Below, one piece after another: positions 8,023 to 16,477 of a stretch of DNA of 64,000 bases. The DNA is from Paracoccus sp. (in: a-proteobacteria). Lineage in GTDB: Bacteria; Pseudomonadota; Alphaproteobacteria; Rhodobacterales; Rhodobacteraceae. The stretch's first letter is position 1. Every line of letters starts with the position of its first letter. The position numbers and the translations under genes were made by a program. Location of the stretch: contig NZ_JAUNTN010000014.1 in assembly GCF_030538695.1 (NCBI RefSeq), positions 37,264-101,263 on the forward strand, given 5' to 3'. The notes below the pieces were generated by a model. It searched no databases, was not told the origin of the DNA, and worked only from the letters and a program-made list of their open reading frames with translations.

Positions 8023-8726
8023 TAGGACCGCACAAGGGCCTCGGAAAGCAGCGCCCAGCCATCCACCGCGACGAAAAACGCCAGTTTGAACGGCAGCGAG
8101 ACGATGGCGGGCGGCACCATCATCATCCCCATCGACATCAGCACCGCCGACACCACAAGGTCGATAATCAAAAAGGGCAGGGCGACAAGAAAGCCGATTT
8201 CAAAGGCACGGGTGATTTCCGACAGCATGAACGACGGCATCAGCACTGACAGTGGAACCTCGGGTGTGATGTCGCGGCGGGCAACTTCGGCAAGGCCGGT
8301 GATAATACCGGGGTCGGTGCGCAGTTCCATGAAAGCGCGGAACGGAACGATGCCGCGCTGGAATGCTTCGATCAAACCGATATTGCCCTGTTGCAGCGGT
8401 GCGCCGGCGATGATCCAGGCGTCGGTCAGGACCGGCTCCATCACGAACCAAGTCAGAAACAGGGCCAGCGCGATGATCAGCATATTCGGCGGTGACTGTT
8501 GAAGCCCAAGCGATTGCCGCAAGATTGACAGGACGGTGACGATAAAGGGAAAGCACGTCACCGTAACCGCCAGCGCCGGAACCAGCGACAGAACGGTCAT
8601 GGCGACGACCATCAGCACCGCGTTCTGACCCATGCCCGAAGTGATCTGATCCAGCCCCGCCAGATTTTGCGCCAATGCCGCACCGGGCAGCAGCATCAGC
8701 AGGATTGCTGCACCCGCCCACGTCAC
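8013..8726 (-). CDS. fliP: Flagellar type III export pore protein FliP
   Basis: Inner-membrane core of the flagellar export gate, 237 residues. It has an N-terminal signal-like segment (LLMLLPGAALA), then the family blocks FIVTVLSILRQSLGLQQSPPN, ALFLTWFVM and the C-terminal membrane pair around MMMVPPAIVSLPFKL. It starts with GTG overlapping the fliN stop (GTGA), so it is coupled and last in fliF-fliH-fliN-fliP. The usual neighbour fliQ is not in the window; fliR lies in the divergent operon. Confidence 0.95.
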   Translation of the reverse strand: MTWAGAAILLMLLPGAALAQNLAGLDQITSGMGQNAVLMVVAMTVLSLVPALAVTVTCFPFIVTVLSILRQSLGLQQSPPNMLIIALALFLTWFVMEPVLTDAWIIAGAPLQQGNIGLIEAFQRGIVPFRAFMELRTDPGIITGLAEVARRDITPEVPLSVLMPSFMLSEITRAFEIGFLVALPFLIIDLVVSAVLMSMGMMMVPPAIVSLPFKLAFFVAVDGWALLSEALVRSYQG

Positions 8727-8977
8727 GCGCTGGCCGCCTGACCCAGAATACGGATCGCCAGCTTGCCGTCGGCTTCGCTGCGGACGATCTCGCCGCGGGC
8801 AATGATGCGCTCACCGATGCAAAGCTCGACACCATCTTCGATGCCCTGAGCCAGCGGCAGCACATCATCCGCCCGCAATGCCGAGATTTCACCAACGGAT
8901 AACACCGTTGCACCAAGGCGGATCGAGACTTCGACCTTGATGTGATCGGTCAGGATCAGAGATTCGATATCGTTCAT
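8723..8977 (-). CDS. fliN: Flagellar motor switch protein FliN
   Basis: 84 residues, essentially one surface-presentation-of-antigens (SpoA) domain: VEVSIRLGATVLSVGEISAL, then DVLPLAQGIEDGVELCIGERIIARGEIV. FliN forms the base of the C-ring and helps dock FliH for export. It is short because the N-terminal extension seen in enteric FliN is absent. It overlaps fliH and fliP by 4 bases each. fliM and fliG are not in the window. Confidence 0.88.
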   Translation of the reverse strand: MNDIESLILTDHIKVEVSIRLGATVLSVGEISALRADDVLPLAQGIEDGVELCIGERIIARGEIVRSEADGKLAIRILGQAASA

Positions 8978-9525
8978 GCTGCGTCCTCGGTGATTTTGCG
9001 AATGATTTGTTTCAGCGAAGCAATGACATGGGTGGCGTCAAAGCCGACCGTGCCGCCGGGCAGGCTAAGCTCGGCCGACAGCGCATCGCCGTCGTGGATC
9101 TCGATATGCGGCAGGTCGACTCCCATCCGGGCCTTCAGGGCGGTGGCAACCCCCTGACTGCAGCGGATCGACAATCTGCCCGGATCAACCTGCCGGGCGG
9201 TGATCGAGAACTGTTGCGCTACCGCCTCAGACAGCCGCGCGACAGAGCCGCTGACGATGCATTGATCTATGATGGCACCAAGCGCCGGGGCGATAGTTTG
9301 CATCAGCTTCAGGCGCTCATCCCGGATGTGATCCTCGATCTGGTCCAGCCGGTCCGAGTGGGCCGTGATCTGTTCCAAAAGCCGCGCTTCGATACTGTGC
9401 ATGGCCTGTCGCTGGCCATGTTCACGGCCCTGCTCAAAGGCCATATCCAGATCGTCCTGCCCGAAAACGGGCGGCAAGGTCGCGCGGCGGGCGAAACTTT
9501 CTGCCCGGAAGGGGGTAATGCTCAT
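8974..9525 (-). CDS. fliH: FliH-like flagellar export regulator
   Basis: 183 residues, mostly helical and charged. It has a Glu/Gln/Arg-rich middle (DMAFEQGREHGQRQAMHSIE) and a C-terminal half with the pattern LSEAVAQQFSITARQVDPGRLSI seen in FliH/YscL proteins, which tether the export ATPase FliI. Sequence conservation in this family is low, so the call leans on its place between fliF and fliN and its coupling (4-base overlaps on both sides). No membrane segment is present. Confidence 0.72.
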   Translation of the reverse strand: MSITPFRAESFARRATLPPVFGQDDLDMAFEQGREHGQRQAMHSIEARLLEQITAHSDRLDQIEDHIRDERLKLMQTIAPALGAIIDQCIVSGSVARLSEAVAQQFSITARQVDPGRLSIRCSQGVATALKARMGVDLPHIEIHDGDALSAELSLPGGTVGFDATHVIASLKQIIRKITEDAA

Positions 9526-11087
9526 TTCGCGGTTTCCTTATCTCCAAGCCAGCTTGCCAGCAGTTTCAGACTTTCTTCGCGCCGCTCACTCATCAGTTGT
9601 TTCATGCGTGCGACCGGATCATCAGGATCGGTTACACCGATGCCGAAATCATCCGCTGCCATGGCCATCATCGGCATGTCGGGCGCGTCGCCGGGGGTGA
9701 AAATATCCATCTGCTCGCTGTCGATTGCAGGTGCTGGCGGGGTGCTTTGGTCAAGAACAGCGGGCTGCATGTCGCCACCGCGCGCCTTTGCGACCGAACG
9801 CATCAGCAGCAGACCGATCAGAAGGGTAAAGATGCCGACCAGCGCGATCTTCGCCAGCGTGTTCAGGTCCAATGATGAAATCAGCCCGCTGGGTTTCGCC
9901 AGCGTCCCCGAGCCGCTGAGATCGGCAAAGGGCAGCGATTTCACCGTGATCTGGTCCCCGCGTTCTTCATCAAAACCCACGGTCGAGGCGACCAGTTCGC
10001 GCATTACCGTTAGTTCCGCTTCCGGGCGCGGGGTGATTTGTCCGTCCGTCACCGTGCCATTCACCAGAACGGCAACGCTCAGCCGCCGCGTTGCGCCGGG
10101 CTGGCGGGAAATCTCTCGGGTCAACTGGCTGACCTCAAAATTTGACCGCTGCCGGTTTGCGTTGCTGGCCGAGCTGTTGTCCGCCCCTTGTGTATTGGTG
10201 CCTTCGGGCAGGTTCGAGGCCGCCGTCACCGGGCCGCTGTTGGCCATGCTGCTTTGGTCACTGGTTTCCTCGATTTCCTGCGAGACCAGCGCCCGGCTGT
10301 CGGGGTCATAGCGATGTTCGCGGATCAACTCGCTTTCGGTAATGACATCAAGGTTGACCTCGACAATCGCATTGCCCGGCCCGACATGAGATTCCAAAAG
10401 CCGCTCGACGTTTGATTTCAGCTCTTGGGCGCGGCTGGTGCCGTCGGTCTCATTGCTGGGCGAGACCACGCCATTATCGGCATCAATCACCGTCACGCTG
10501 TCCGGCAACATGCCTGGTGCGGCAGATGAAATCATATGCTTCAATGCCTTGGCCTGCTCGGATGTTACCGGCCGACCATTCGTCTGGATCGTCACCGAAG
10601 CTGTCGAGGGCGTGTTGCGCCGGAACCCACGGCTGTTCGAGGCCGCCAGATGCACCCGCGCGGTTTTCACATTGGGCAGCGCCAGAATCGTGCGGGCAAG
10701 TTCGCCCTCTTTTGCGCGCCAATAGGCCGCGTCAAACATCTGCGAGGTGGTGCCAAAGCCCGAAATCCCGTCCAGCAGCTCATAACCCGCACCGCTTTGG
10801 GACGGTAGATTCTGGCCGGCAAGCTCCAGCCGCAGCCGGTCGCGGCTGGCCGATTCAACATAAATCGAATCGCCCCGCACCTGATATGGCACACCTGCCC
10901 GCTCGACCGCGGAAACGATTTCTCCGGCTTGTTTCGATTCCAGCCCGGAATACAAAAGGGCGTATTCCGTGCGGTTCGCCAGCGCCGTCAGGGCCAGAAT
11001 CCCCAGAAAGGTTGCCGCAAACGCTGATATAAGGATCAGTTTCTGCTGCTGGTTTCGTTCCCGCCAATAGTCCTGCAATTTTTGCAA
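9522..11087 (-). CDS. fliF: Flagellar MS-ring protein FliF
   Basis: 521-residue ring protein of the inner membrane. N-terminal membrane segment near 20-40 (LILISAFAATFLGILALTAL), secretin-like ring-building domain with the family blocks YALLYSGLESKQAGEIV and VKTARVHLA, a low-complexity linker, and a second membrane segment near 410-430 (KIALVGIFTLLIGLLLM). A C-terminal FliG-binding tail closes it. It uses a TTG start at 11087, placed 7 bases after a full GGAGGA (11095-11100); no better ATG is nearby. First gene of the leftward flagellar operon. Confidence 0.95.
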   Translation of the reverse strand: MQKLQDYWRERNQQQKLILISAFAATFLGILALTALANRTEYALLYSGLESKQAGEIVSAVERAGVPYQVRGDSIYVESASRDRLRLELAGQNLPSQSGAGYELLDGISGFGTTSQMFDAAYWRAKEGELARTILALPNVKTARVHLAASNSRGFRRNTPSTASVTIQTNGRPVTSEQAKALKHMISSAAPGMLPDSVTVIDADNGVVSPSNETDGTSRAQELKSNVERLLESHVGPGNAIVEVNLDVITESELIREHRYDPDSRALVSQEIEETSDQSSMANSGPVTAASNLPEGTNTQGADNSSASNANRQRSNFEVSQLTREISRQPGATRRLSVAVLVNGTVTDGQITPRPEAELTVMRELVASTVGFDEERGDQITVKSLPFADLSGSGTLAKPSGLISSLDLNTLAKIALVGIFTLLIGLLLMRSVAKARGGDMQPAVLDQSTPPAPAIDSEQMDIFTPGDAPDMPMMAMAADDFGIGVTDPDDPVARMKQLMSERREESLKLLASWLGDKETAK

Positions 11088-11201
11088 AACCTGTTCCTCC
11101 GAATCGCTTTGCTTCTCGTCAGAACCGTCATTGCACAGCGGTCGTTAAATATTCGTTAGTGCGATGCTGATATTTCCGATTTGCATGATCGGAGAATCAC
11201 C
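11088..11201. promoter_or_regulatory. Divergent control region between the two flagellar operons
   Basis: 114 bases separating the fliF (leftward) and fliL (rightward) starts. It must hold both promoters unless they lie within coding sequence. It contains GGAGGA for fliF and CGGAGAATCACC for fliL, and an AT-rich core around TTAAATATTCGTTAG (11146-11160). No sigma-54 or sigma-28 consensus could be assigned with confidence. Confidence 0.5.
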
Positions 11202-11672
11202 ATGATCGAAGACACCATTTCTGATGAGGGCCAGCCGCGTTCCCGGCGCGGAAAATTGATGCTGGTGGGGGCCACGATATTGGCGCTTGCCGCCGGATTC
11301 GGGTCTGTATTTGCAGGCATCTGGGCGCCATCCGCACTACTGAAAAATCAGATCCAGACCACGCAGGCACAGCCGCAGCCCGAGTTTGTTGCTGTGCCGG
11401 ATATTGCCATTTCTCTGCCGGGCGATCCGATTCGCTACCTGCTGTTGAAAGCCAGCTTGCAGGTGCCAAAAGGCCGTGCGGCAGAGGTTCAGAAAAAAAT
11501 GCCCCGCCTTTCAGATAGTTTTAACCTTTTTCTGTCAAACATCGACCCTGCCGCATTTCAGCGTCGCGGCATTTTGGAAATCGTTCGTGCCGAATTGCTC
11601 ACGCGCGGCCGCTTCGTTCTGGGCGCTGAAAACCTGGAGGATGTTCTGGTGACGGAGTTTCGCTTGCAATGA
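11202..11672 (+). CDS. fliL: Flagellar basal-body-associated protein FliL
   Basis: 156 residues from the ATG at 11202, chosen because GGAG sits 7 bases upstream; a TTG 21 bases earlier would only add a poor leader. Cytoplasmic N-terminus, one membrane segment at about 20-42, then a periplasmic domain (YLLLKASLQVPKGRAAEVQKK; DSFNLFLSNIDPAAFQRRGI; FVLGAENLEDVLVTEF) typical of FliL. FliL surrounds the stator and supports torque. Its stop overlaps the next gene in an ATGA. Confidence 0.93.
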   Translation: MIEDTISDEGQPRSRRGKLMLVGATILALAAGFGSVFAGIWAPSALLKNQIQTTQAQPQPEFVAVPDIAISLPGDPIRYLLLKASLQVPKGRAAEVQKKMPRLSDSFNLFLSNIDPAAFQRRGILEIVRAELLTRGRFVLGAENLEDVLVTEFRLQ

Positions 11673-11998
11673 TGATCGCGGATTATGTGCAAATGCTGTT
11701 GGTGCCTGCGATGGCGGCTTTGGCGGGTTATTGTGCGCTGCTGTCGCGGCGGGTGCGCAAGCTGAATGATCTGGAAGGCGGGCTTGGTGCGGCCATCGCG
11801 GTTATGACCATCGAGGTGGATCGGCTGGAAGGCTCGATTCGTGCTGCGCGCACCGCCGCGCGTGGCGAGGCCGAGGCGCTGGAATTGCAACTGCGCAAGG
11901 CGAAAGCTGCGACCGAACGCCTGGAGCGGCTGACCGCGCTGTCAGCCCCGCTGCCGCGCCCCCTTCGCCGTCGCCGCGAGGAGAAAGCCGATGCGTAA
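11669..11998 (+). CDS. Small membrane-anchored coiled-coil protein in the flagellar operon (unknown)
   Basis: 109 residues. One hydrophobic segment at about 5-25 (VQMLLVPAMAALAGYCALL), then an extended charged helix with heptad-like spacing (DLEGGLGAAIAVMTIEVDRLEGSIRA; ALELQLRKAKAATERLERL) and a basic, Pro-rich end. I do not recognise a named family. It is coupled to fliL (ATGA) and overlaps motE by 8 bases, so a role at the motor or stator is likely from context alone. Coiled-coil partners could be MotE or FliL (inference). Confidence 0.8.
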   Translation: MMIADYVQMLLVPAMAALAGYCALLSRRVRKLNDLEGGLGAAIAVMTIEVDRLEGSIRAARTAARGEAEALELQLRKAKAATERLERLTALSAPLPRPLRRRREEKADA

Positions 11999-12527
11999 AG
12001 GGATACTGGCCGGTTTTGGCCTGATTTTCGCCGTTGGTGCGCTGGCCGAGGTGCTGCCCATATCGCAATGGCGCCCCTCTGCCGCCTTTGCCGAGGCCCC
12101 GGATTTTCTGCGCGGCTGTGAGGATGTCCCTGAGGCGATTGCACTGATGGATACCTATAAGGACCGTCTGGTTCAGATGCAGCGTTACGGCGATACGCTG
12201 GCCCGGCGAGAGGCCGAAATCGAGGCGCAACGGGCCGAGCTGACGGCGGTTCTGGTGCGTTTGCAGGCTGCAAAGGATGCCGCGCCGAACCGACGCAATG
12301 ATCACGAGGCCGTTCGGGCCGACATTGATCGTCTGGTCTCGGTTTATGATGCGATGAAGCCGGATGAGGCCGCGCGTGTCCTGACCAATCTGCCTGCGGA
12401 TTTTGCGGCTGAAATCCTGATGCGTGTGCGTCCTGAAACTGGGGCGCGCATTGTCGCTGCGGTCGAACCGCGCCAGGCGGCGATCCTGACCACCCATATG
12501 GGCGCCCGCCATCTGGCCAAACGATAG
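11991..12527 (+). CDS. motE: MotE-like flagellar periplasmic protein (MgtE N-domain-like)
   Basis: 178 residues. A hydrophobic N-terminal segment (ILAGFGLIFAVGALAEVL) may be a signal or anchor. It is followed by a coiled coil at about 50-95 and then the MgtE-N-like repeat VYDAMKPDEAARVLTNLP / DFAAEILMRVRPETGARIV. In rhizobia MotE is a periplasmic chaperone of the motility protein MotC; here the exact partner is unknown. The start ATG is preceded by GAGGAGAAAG inside the previous gene. motA follows after 9 bases. Confidence 0.82.
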   Translation: MRKGILAGFGLIFAVGALAEVLPISQWRPSAAFAEAPDFLRGCEDVPEAIALMDTYKDRLVQMQRYGDTLARREAEIEAQRAELTAVLVRLQAAKDAAPNRRNDHEAVRADIDRLVSVYDAMKPDEAARVLTNLPADFAAEILMRVRPETGARIVAAVEPRQAAILTTHMGARHLAKR

Positions 12528-12536
12528 GAAAATCAA

Positions 12537-13403
12537 ATGTTTGGAATGATCGGAATTGTTGTGACCTTTGCGATGGTCTTTGGCGGCTATCTGTTGGCCG
12601 GTGGTCATCTGGAGGTGATTCTTTATTCGCTGCCCTATGAGATGATGATGATTGGCGGGGCGGCTGTCGGGGCGTTTCTGCTGTCGAATGACAAGTCGGT
12701 GCTGAAACAGACGCCGAAATCTCTGGTCAGTTGTTTCAAGGGGCCGCGCTGGCACCATCAGCACCATGAACAGGTGTTGTGTCTGCTGTTCCAACTGCTG
12801 CGGTTGGCGCGTGCCAATCCGGTCGAGCTGGAGGAGCATGTCGAAAACCCGCAGGAATCCGAGATTTTCTTGGCCTATCCTGATATTCTGGCTGACGAAA
12901 ATGCCGTGACGCTGATTACGGATACGTTGCGCTCAGCCAGCCTGAACTATGACGACCCCTACCAGGTGGAAGACATGCTGACTCGCCGCCTGTCTACTAT
13001 GCGCGACGAAGCGATGCATGTCCCCCATGCCTTGCAGACGACCGCCGATGCGCTGCCTGCACTTGGGATTGTTGCGGCTGTGCTTGGGGTTATCAAAACC
13101 ATGAGTGCTATTGATCAACCGCCTGAAGTTCTTGGAAAAATGATTGGCGGCGCGTTGGTCGGCACTTTTCTGGGGGTGTTTCTGGCCTATGGTTTCGTGG
13201 CTCCGCTGGCACAGCGTCTGGCTGCGATCCGGCGTGAGGAGATGAACTTTTATGAGGTCATCAAGGCCGTTCTGGTTGCCGGGTTGCACCAGCACGCAAC
13301 CAACCTCTGCATCGAGGTTGGGCGTCAGGCAGCCTCGGACCACGCCCGCCCCAGCTTCGTCGAGGTCGAGGAAGCTCTGCGTGAGGTCAAGAAAGCAGCA
13401 TGA
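12537..13403 (+). CDS. motA: Flagellar motor stator protein MotA
   Basis: 288 residues, four hydrophobic segments. It has the N-terminal pair (IGIVVTFAMVFGGYLLAGG), the cytoplasmic loop with the family block MHVPHALQTTADALPALGIVAAVLGVIKTM, and the last pair ending in MIGGALVGTFLGVFLAYGFVAPLA (quoted in parts). The length and order match proton-type MotA, the outer subunit of the stator. No motB gene is adjacent or in the window. The stop overlaps the next gene in an ATGA. Confidence 0.94.
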   Translation: MFGMIGIVVTFAMVFGGYLLAGGHLEVILYSLPYEMMMIGGAAVGAFLLSNDKSVLKQTPKSLVSCFKGPRWHHQHHEQVLCLLFQLLRLARANPVELEEHVENPQESEIFLAYPDILADENAVTLITDTLRSASLNYDDPYQVEDMLTRRLSTMRDEAMHVPHALQTTADALPALGIVAAVLGVIKTMSAIDQPPEVLGKMIGGALVGTFLGVFLAYGFVAPLAQRLAAIRREEMNFYEVIKAVLVAGLHQHATNLCIEVGRQAASDHARPSFVEVEEALREVKKAA

Positions 13404-13678
13404 GGCTGGTGTTGATTCTGACGGTTTTGCTGGCTGTGCCTGCTGCGGCCGATGATTTGGCGGATTATCGTGACCGTGCCACGCAGCGCCTGCTGGATGG
13501 GCAATCCCTGCCACCGGATTACAGGTTCGAGCTGATGCGGATGCCACCGGCACAGCGCTTTGAAGCCATCGTGTTCCTGCGCCGCTCGGGCCTGCTGACG
13601 GGACCGGGCTGGATCGCCGAAGACCTGCTGAAACCCGCCCAAGCCGGAGAATCCGACGGTGCAATTGTTCAAGACTGA
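13400..13678 (+). CDS. Small secreted protein between motA and flhA (unknown)
   Basis: 92 residues beginning with a clean signal peptide (MRLVLILTVLLAVPAAADD, cleavage after AAA likely). The mature part is about 73 residues with repeated short acidic/basic stretches (DYRDRATQRLLDGQSLPPDY; RMPPAQRFEAIVFLRRSGLL). No cysteines remain in the mature chain, and no family was recognised. It is coupled to motA (ATGA) and its last 20 bases overlap the flhA GTG start. It is probably a periplasmic accessory of the motor or of flagellar assembly (context only). Confidence 0.75.
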   Translation: MRLVLILTVLLAVPAAADDLADYRDRATQRLLDGQSLPPDYRFELMRMPPAQRFEAIVFLRRSGLLTGPGWIAEDLLKPAQAGESDGAIVQD

Positions 13679-15740
13679 TCTTGGCCCGAATATCCTGCGC
13701 TCGCTGGCGATGACCGGGGGGCTGGTGGTGATCGTCCTGTCGATGGTCATTCCTATTCCTGCGGGGATGCTGGATGTCGGTATTGCCATTTCCATTGCCA
13801 CCGCCACGCTGGTGCTGGTCATGGCCTCTTTGGTTGAGAAGCCAACGGATTTTCAGGCTTTTCCGGTGCTTTTGCTGGTCACGCTGCTGATCCGCCTGTC
13901 GCTGAACGTGTCCTCGACCCGGCTGATCCTGACTGAAGGCCATACCGGCCCGGATGCGGCGGGGATGGTGATTAACGGCTTTGCGGCCTTCGTCGCGGGC
14001 GGTTCGCTGATGGTTGGGTTGACGGTGTTTGGCGTGATTACTGTGGTTAATTTCATGGTTATCACCAAAGGTTCGGGCCGCATGGCCGAGGTTTCCGCGC
14101 GTTTTGCGCTGGATTCGCTGCCGGGCAAGCAGCTTTCGATCGACGGTGACCTGAACTCGGGCGCGATTGACCATGCCGAAGCCAAGGCGCGTCGCGACCG
14201 TGAGCAGAAAGAAATCAGCTTTTTCGGCTCGCTTGATGGTGCGTCAAAGTTTGTCAAAGGCGATGCGATTGCCGGGCTGGTCATCACCATGATTAACCTT
14301 CTGGTCGGGCTTGGCGTCGGGATTCTGGCACATGGGATGCCGGTTGGTGATGCGATGTCCACCTATTCGCAACTGACCATCGGCGATGGTCTGGTCAGTC
14401 AGATTCCATCGCTGATTACCTCAATGGCGGCGGCGCTGCTGTTGTCGCGGGGCGGCACGACGGATGCCACCTCGGATCTTCTGACGCGGCAGTTTACCTC
14501 GAACTGGCAGGCTCCGGCGGTGGTGGCCGGGGCGATGCTGTTGATGGCGGTGGTGCCGGGGATGCCCACGCTTGTGTTTGTGACCATGGCTGCTGGTTTC
14601 GGAGGATTTGCCTGGTGGGTCGCACAGCGTCCGAAACCGGCTGCGCAGCCCGATCACCCCGAGACAGCGCCTGTTGCCGCGCCCAAAAATGAGTTGGCCG
14701 AAGCTCTGGATACTGACGAACTTGCGGTCGAGATCGCCTCGGATCTGATCGTTTCCGCTATGGATGAGGGGCGGGGACTGGCGGCACGGATCGGCAATCT
14801 GCGCATGTTCATCGCGCGTCGATTCGGTATTATATTACCAGATATTCGCATTACGGATGGCAATGGCTTCGCCAGCGGTCACTATGTCATTCGGGTGAAC
14901 GGTGTGGTGCGCGGTCGGGGCTTTGTGAAGCCGCATGAGGTTTTGGCCCTCGCCTCGCCTGAGGTTCTGGCCAGTCTTGGCGGCCAGCAGCTGCGCGAGC
15001 CGGTCTATAACAGCCCGGCCTGTTGGATTGCGACTCAGGAACAGGAAATTGCGATGGCGAGTGGTGCCACGGTGGTGACGGCTATCGAGGTTTTGTCCAC
15101 GCATCTGATGGAGATTGCCAAGAACCACCTGTCGGAGTTCCTGAATCAAGCCACACTGATGCGTCTGGTCGAGGAGTTGAAAACGGTTTCCGACCCGAAA
15201 CGCGCTGAACGCCACAAACGCTATTTCGAGGCGATGATCCCCGATAAGGTTGCGCCCGAAAAGCTGTTGTTGGTGCTGAAAAACCTGCTGGATGAACAAA
15301 TCTCGATCCGCAATCTGCCGCAGATCGTCGATACCATGGCCGAGTTTCGCCAAATTGAGCAGATGGACCTGTTGACGGAACTGGTGCGCAAACGGCTGCG
15401 CGGCCAGATTACCCAGCAATTTGCCGACCCGGATGGCAAGCTGCATATTATTAACCTGCATCCGAAATGGGAAACGCGGATGGTGCAGGCGGAATCTGAT
15501 CCGGTTGGTTCTGATATGCCTGCACCGGCGCTGGGGCCGCAGCTTGCCGATGCGCTGAAACAGGCGATGGGTGATCAGCGGGCCACGGGCCGAGAGGTCG
15601 TTCTGGCGGTGCCGGATCATCGCCGCCGGATGGTGCGGTCAATCTTGTCCTCGCAGAATATGGGCATCCCGGTTCTGGGGCTGGAGGAGATCGACCCCGC
15701 CGCCTCGCTGGAACTGGTCGGTCAGGTCGAGGCCGCATGA
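13659..15740 (+). CDS. flhA: Flagellar biosynthesis protein FlhA
   Basis: 693-residue export-gate component. About eight membrane segments occupy residues 1-320, with the FHIPEP-type block (FPVLLLVTLLIRLSLNVSSTR) and the charged loop after FALDSLPGKQLSIDGDLNSG. The cytoplasmic domain, 350-693, holds the ring-forming and chaperone-binding parts. It starts at a GTG at 13659, with GGAG at 13646-13649 inside the preceding gene, so the two genes overlap by 20 bases. Normal length, no defects seen. Confidence 0.97.
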   Translation: MQLFKTDLGPNILRSLAMTGGLVVIVLSMVIPIPAGMLDVGIAISIATATLVLVMASLVEKPTDFQAFPVLLLVTLLIRLSLNVSSTRLILTEGHTGPDAAGMVINGFAAFVAGGSLMVGLTVFGVITVVNFMVITKGSGRMAEVSARFALDSLPGKQLSIDGDLNSGAIDHAEAKARRDREQKEISFFGSLDGASKFVKGDAIAGLVITMINLLVGLGVGILAHGMPVGDAMSTYSQLTIGDGLVSQIPSLITSMAAALLLSRGGTTDATSDLLTRQFTSNWQAPAVVAGAMLLMAVVPGMPTLVFVTMAAGFGGFAWWVAQRPKPAAQPDHPETAPVAAPKNELAEALDTDELAVEIASDLIVSAMDEGRGLAARIGNLRMFIARRFGIILPDIRITDGNGFASGHYVIRVNGVVRGRGFVKPHEVLALASPEVLASLGGQQLREPVYNSPACWIATQEQEIAMASGATVVTAIEVLSTHLMEIAKNHLSEFLNQATLMRLVEELKTVSDPKRAERHKRYFEAMIPDKVAPEKLLLVLKNLLDEQISIRNLPQIVDTMAEFRQIEQMDLLTELVRKRLRGQITQQFADPDGKLHIINLHPKWETRMVQAESDPVGSDMPAPALGPQLADALKQAMGDQRATGREVVLAVPDHRRRMVRSILSSQNMGIPVLGLEEIDPAASLELVGQVEAA

Positions 15741-16477
15741 TCTGGGATGACCTTGCCCGGCTGGTGGCCCTTGTGGACCCGGCACTGATCGGGGTTCACC
15801 TGCGCATCTTGGGGTTTCTGATGACGCTTCCGGGCTATGGCGAGCGGCTTTTGTCGGTGCGGTTACGGGTCTCGGTGGCGTTGGTGCTGACCCCGCTGCT
15901 GGCCGGGTCGGTTGCGGCCCCGGTGGCTGAAACCGGGTTGCTGGCGCTGGCGGGCATGAACCTGCTGGTCGGGATTGCCAACGGGTTACTGGTACGGTTG
16001 CTGGCCATGTCGCTGAGTATCGCGACCTCGGCCATTGCGGCGACGGCATCCCTGTCGCAAATCCTTGGGGGCCCAAGCGAGGCTGCGCCGCATCCCATCG
16101 GCAACTTCTTTCACCTTGCCGGGCTGGCGATGCTGATGGCGATGGGATTTCCAATTTTCGCGGCCGATCTGATGGTGCAGAGCTTTGAACTCTGGCCGCT
16201 GGACAGGGTTGTTTCGGCGCAAACGATGGGCGAATCTGGCGCGGCACTGGTGGTGCGCAGCTTTACGCTGGCGATGCTGCTGGCCTCGCCCTTCATTCTT
16301 GGCGGTTTGCTGTATCAGTCACTGGCGGGGGTGGTGTCGCGGGTTATGCCATCCCTGCCGATTGCGTTGATCGGTGCGCCGGCCTCGATCCTGCTGGCGT
16401 TGATTGCGCTGGCCGTGCTTGGTCCTGCGATCCTTGGCGTCTGGTCCGACCGCATCTTCGATTACGGGCTGCCCTGA
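15737..16477 (+). CDS. fliR: Flagellar biosynthesis protein FliR
   Basis: 246 residues, six hydrophobic segments, export-gate subunit that joins FliP and FliQ in the pore. Recognisable blocks are LGFLMTLPGYGERLLSVRLR near the N-terminus and the C-terminal VMPSLPIALIGAPASILLAL. It starts within the flhA stop (ATGA) and its TGA shares a base with the flhB ATG (TGATG), so the genes are tightly coupled. Confidence 0.93.
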   Translation: MIWDDLARLVALVDPALIGVHLRILGFLMTLPGYGERLLSVRLRVSVALVLTPLLAGSVAAPVAETGLLALAGMNLLVGIANGLLVRLLAMSLSIATSAIAATASLSQILGGPSEAAPHPIGNFFHLAGLAMLMAMGFPIFAADLMVQSFELWPLDRVVSAQTMGESGAALVVRSFTLAMLLASPFILGGLLYQSLAGVVSRVMPSLPIALIGAPASILLALIALAVLGPAILGVWSDRIFDYGLP

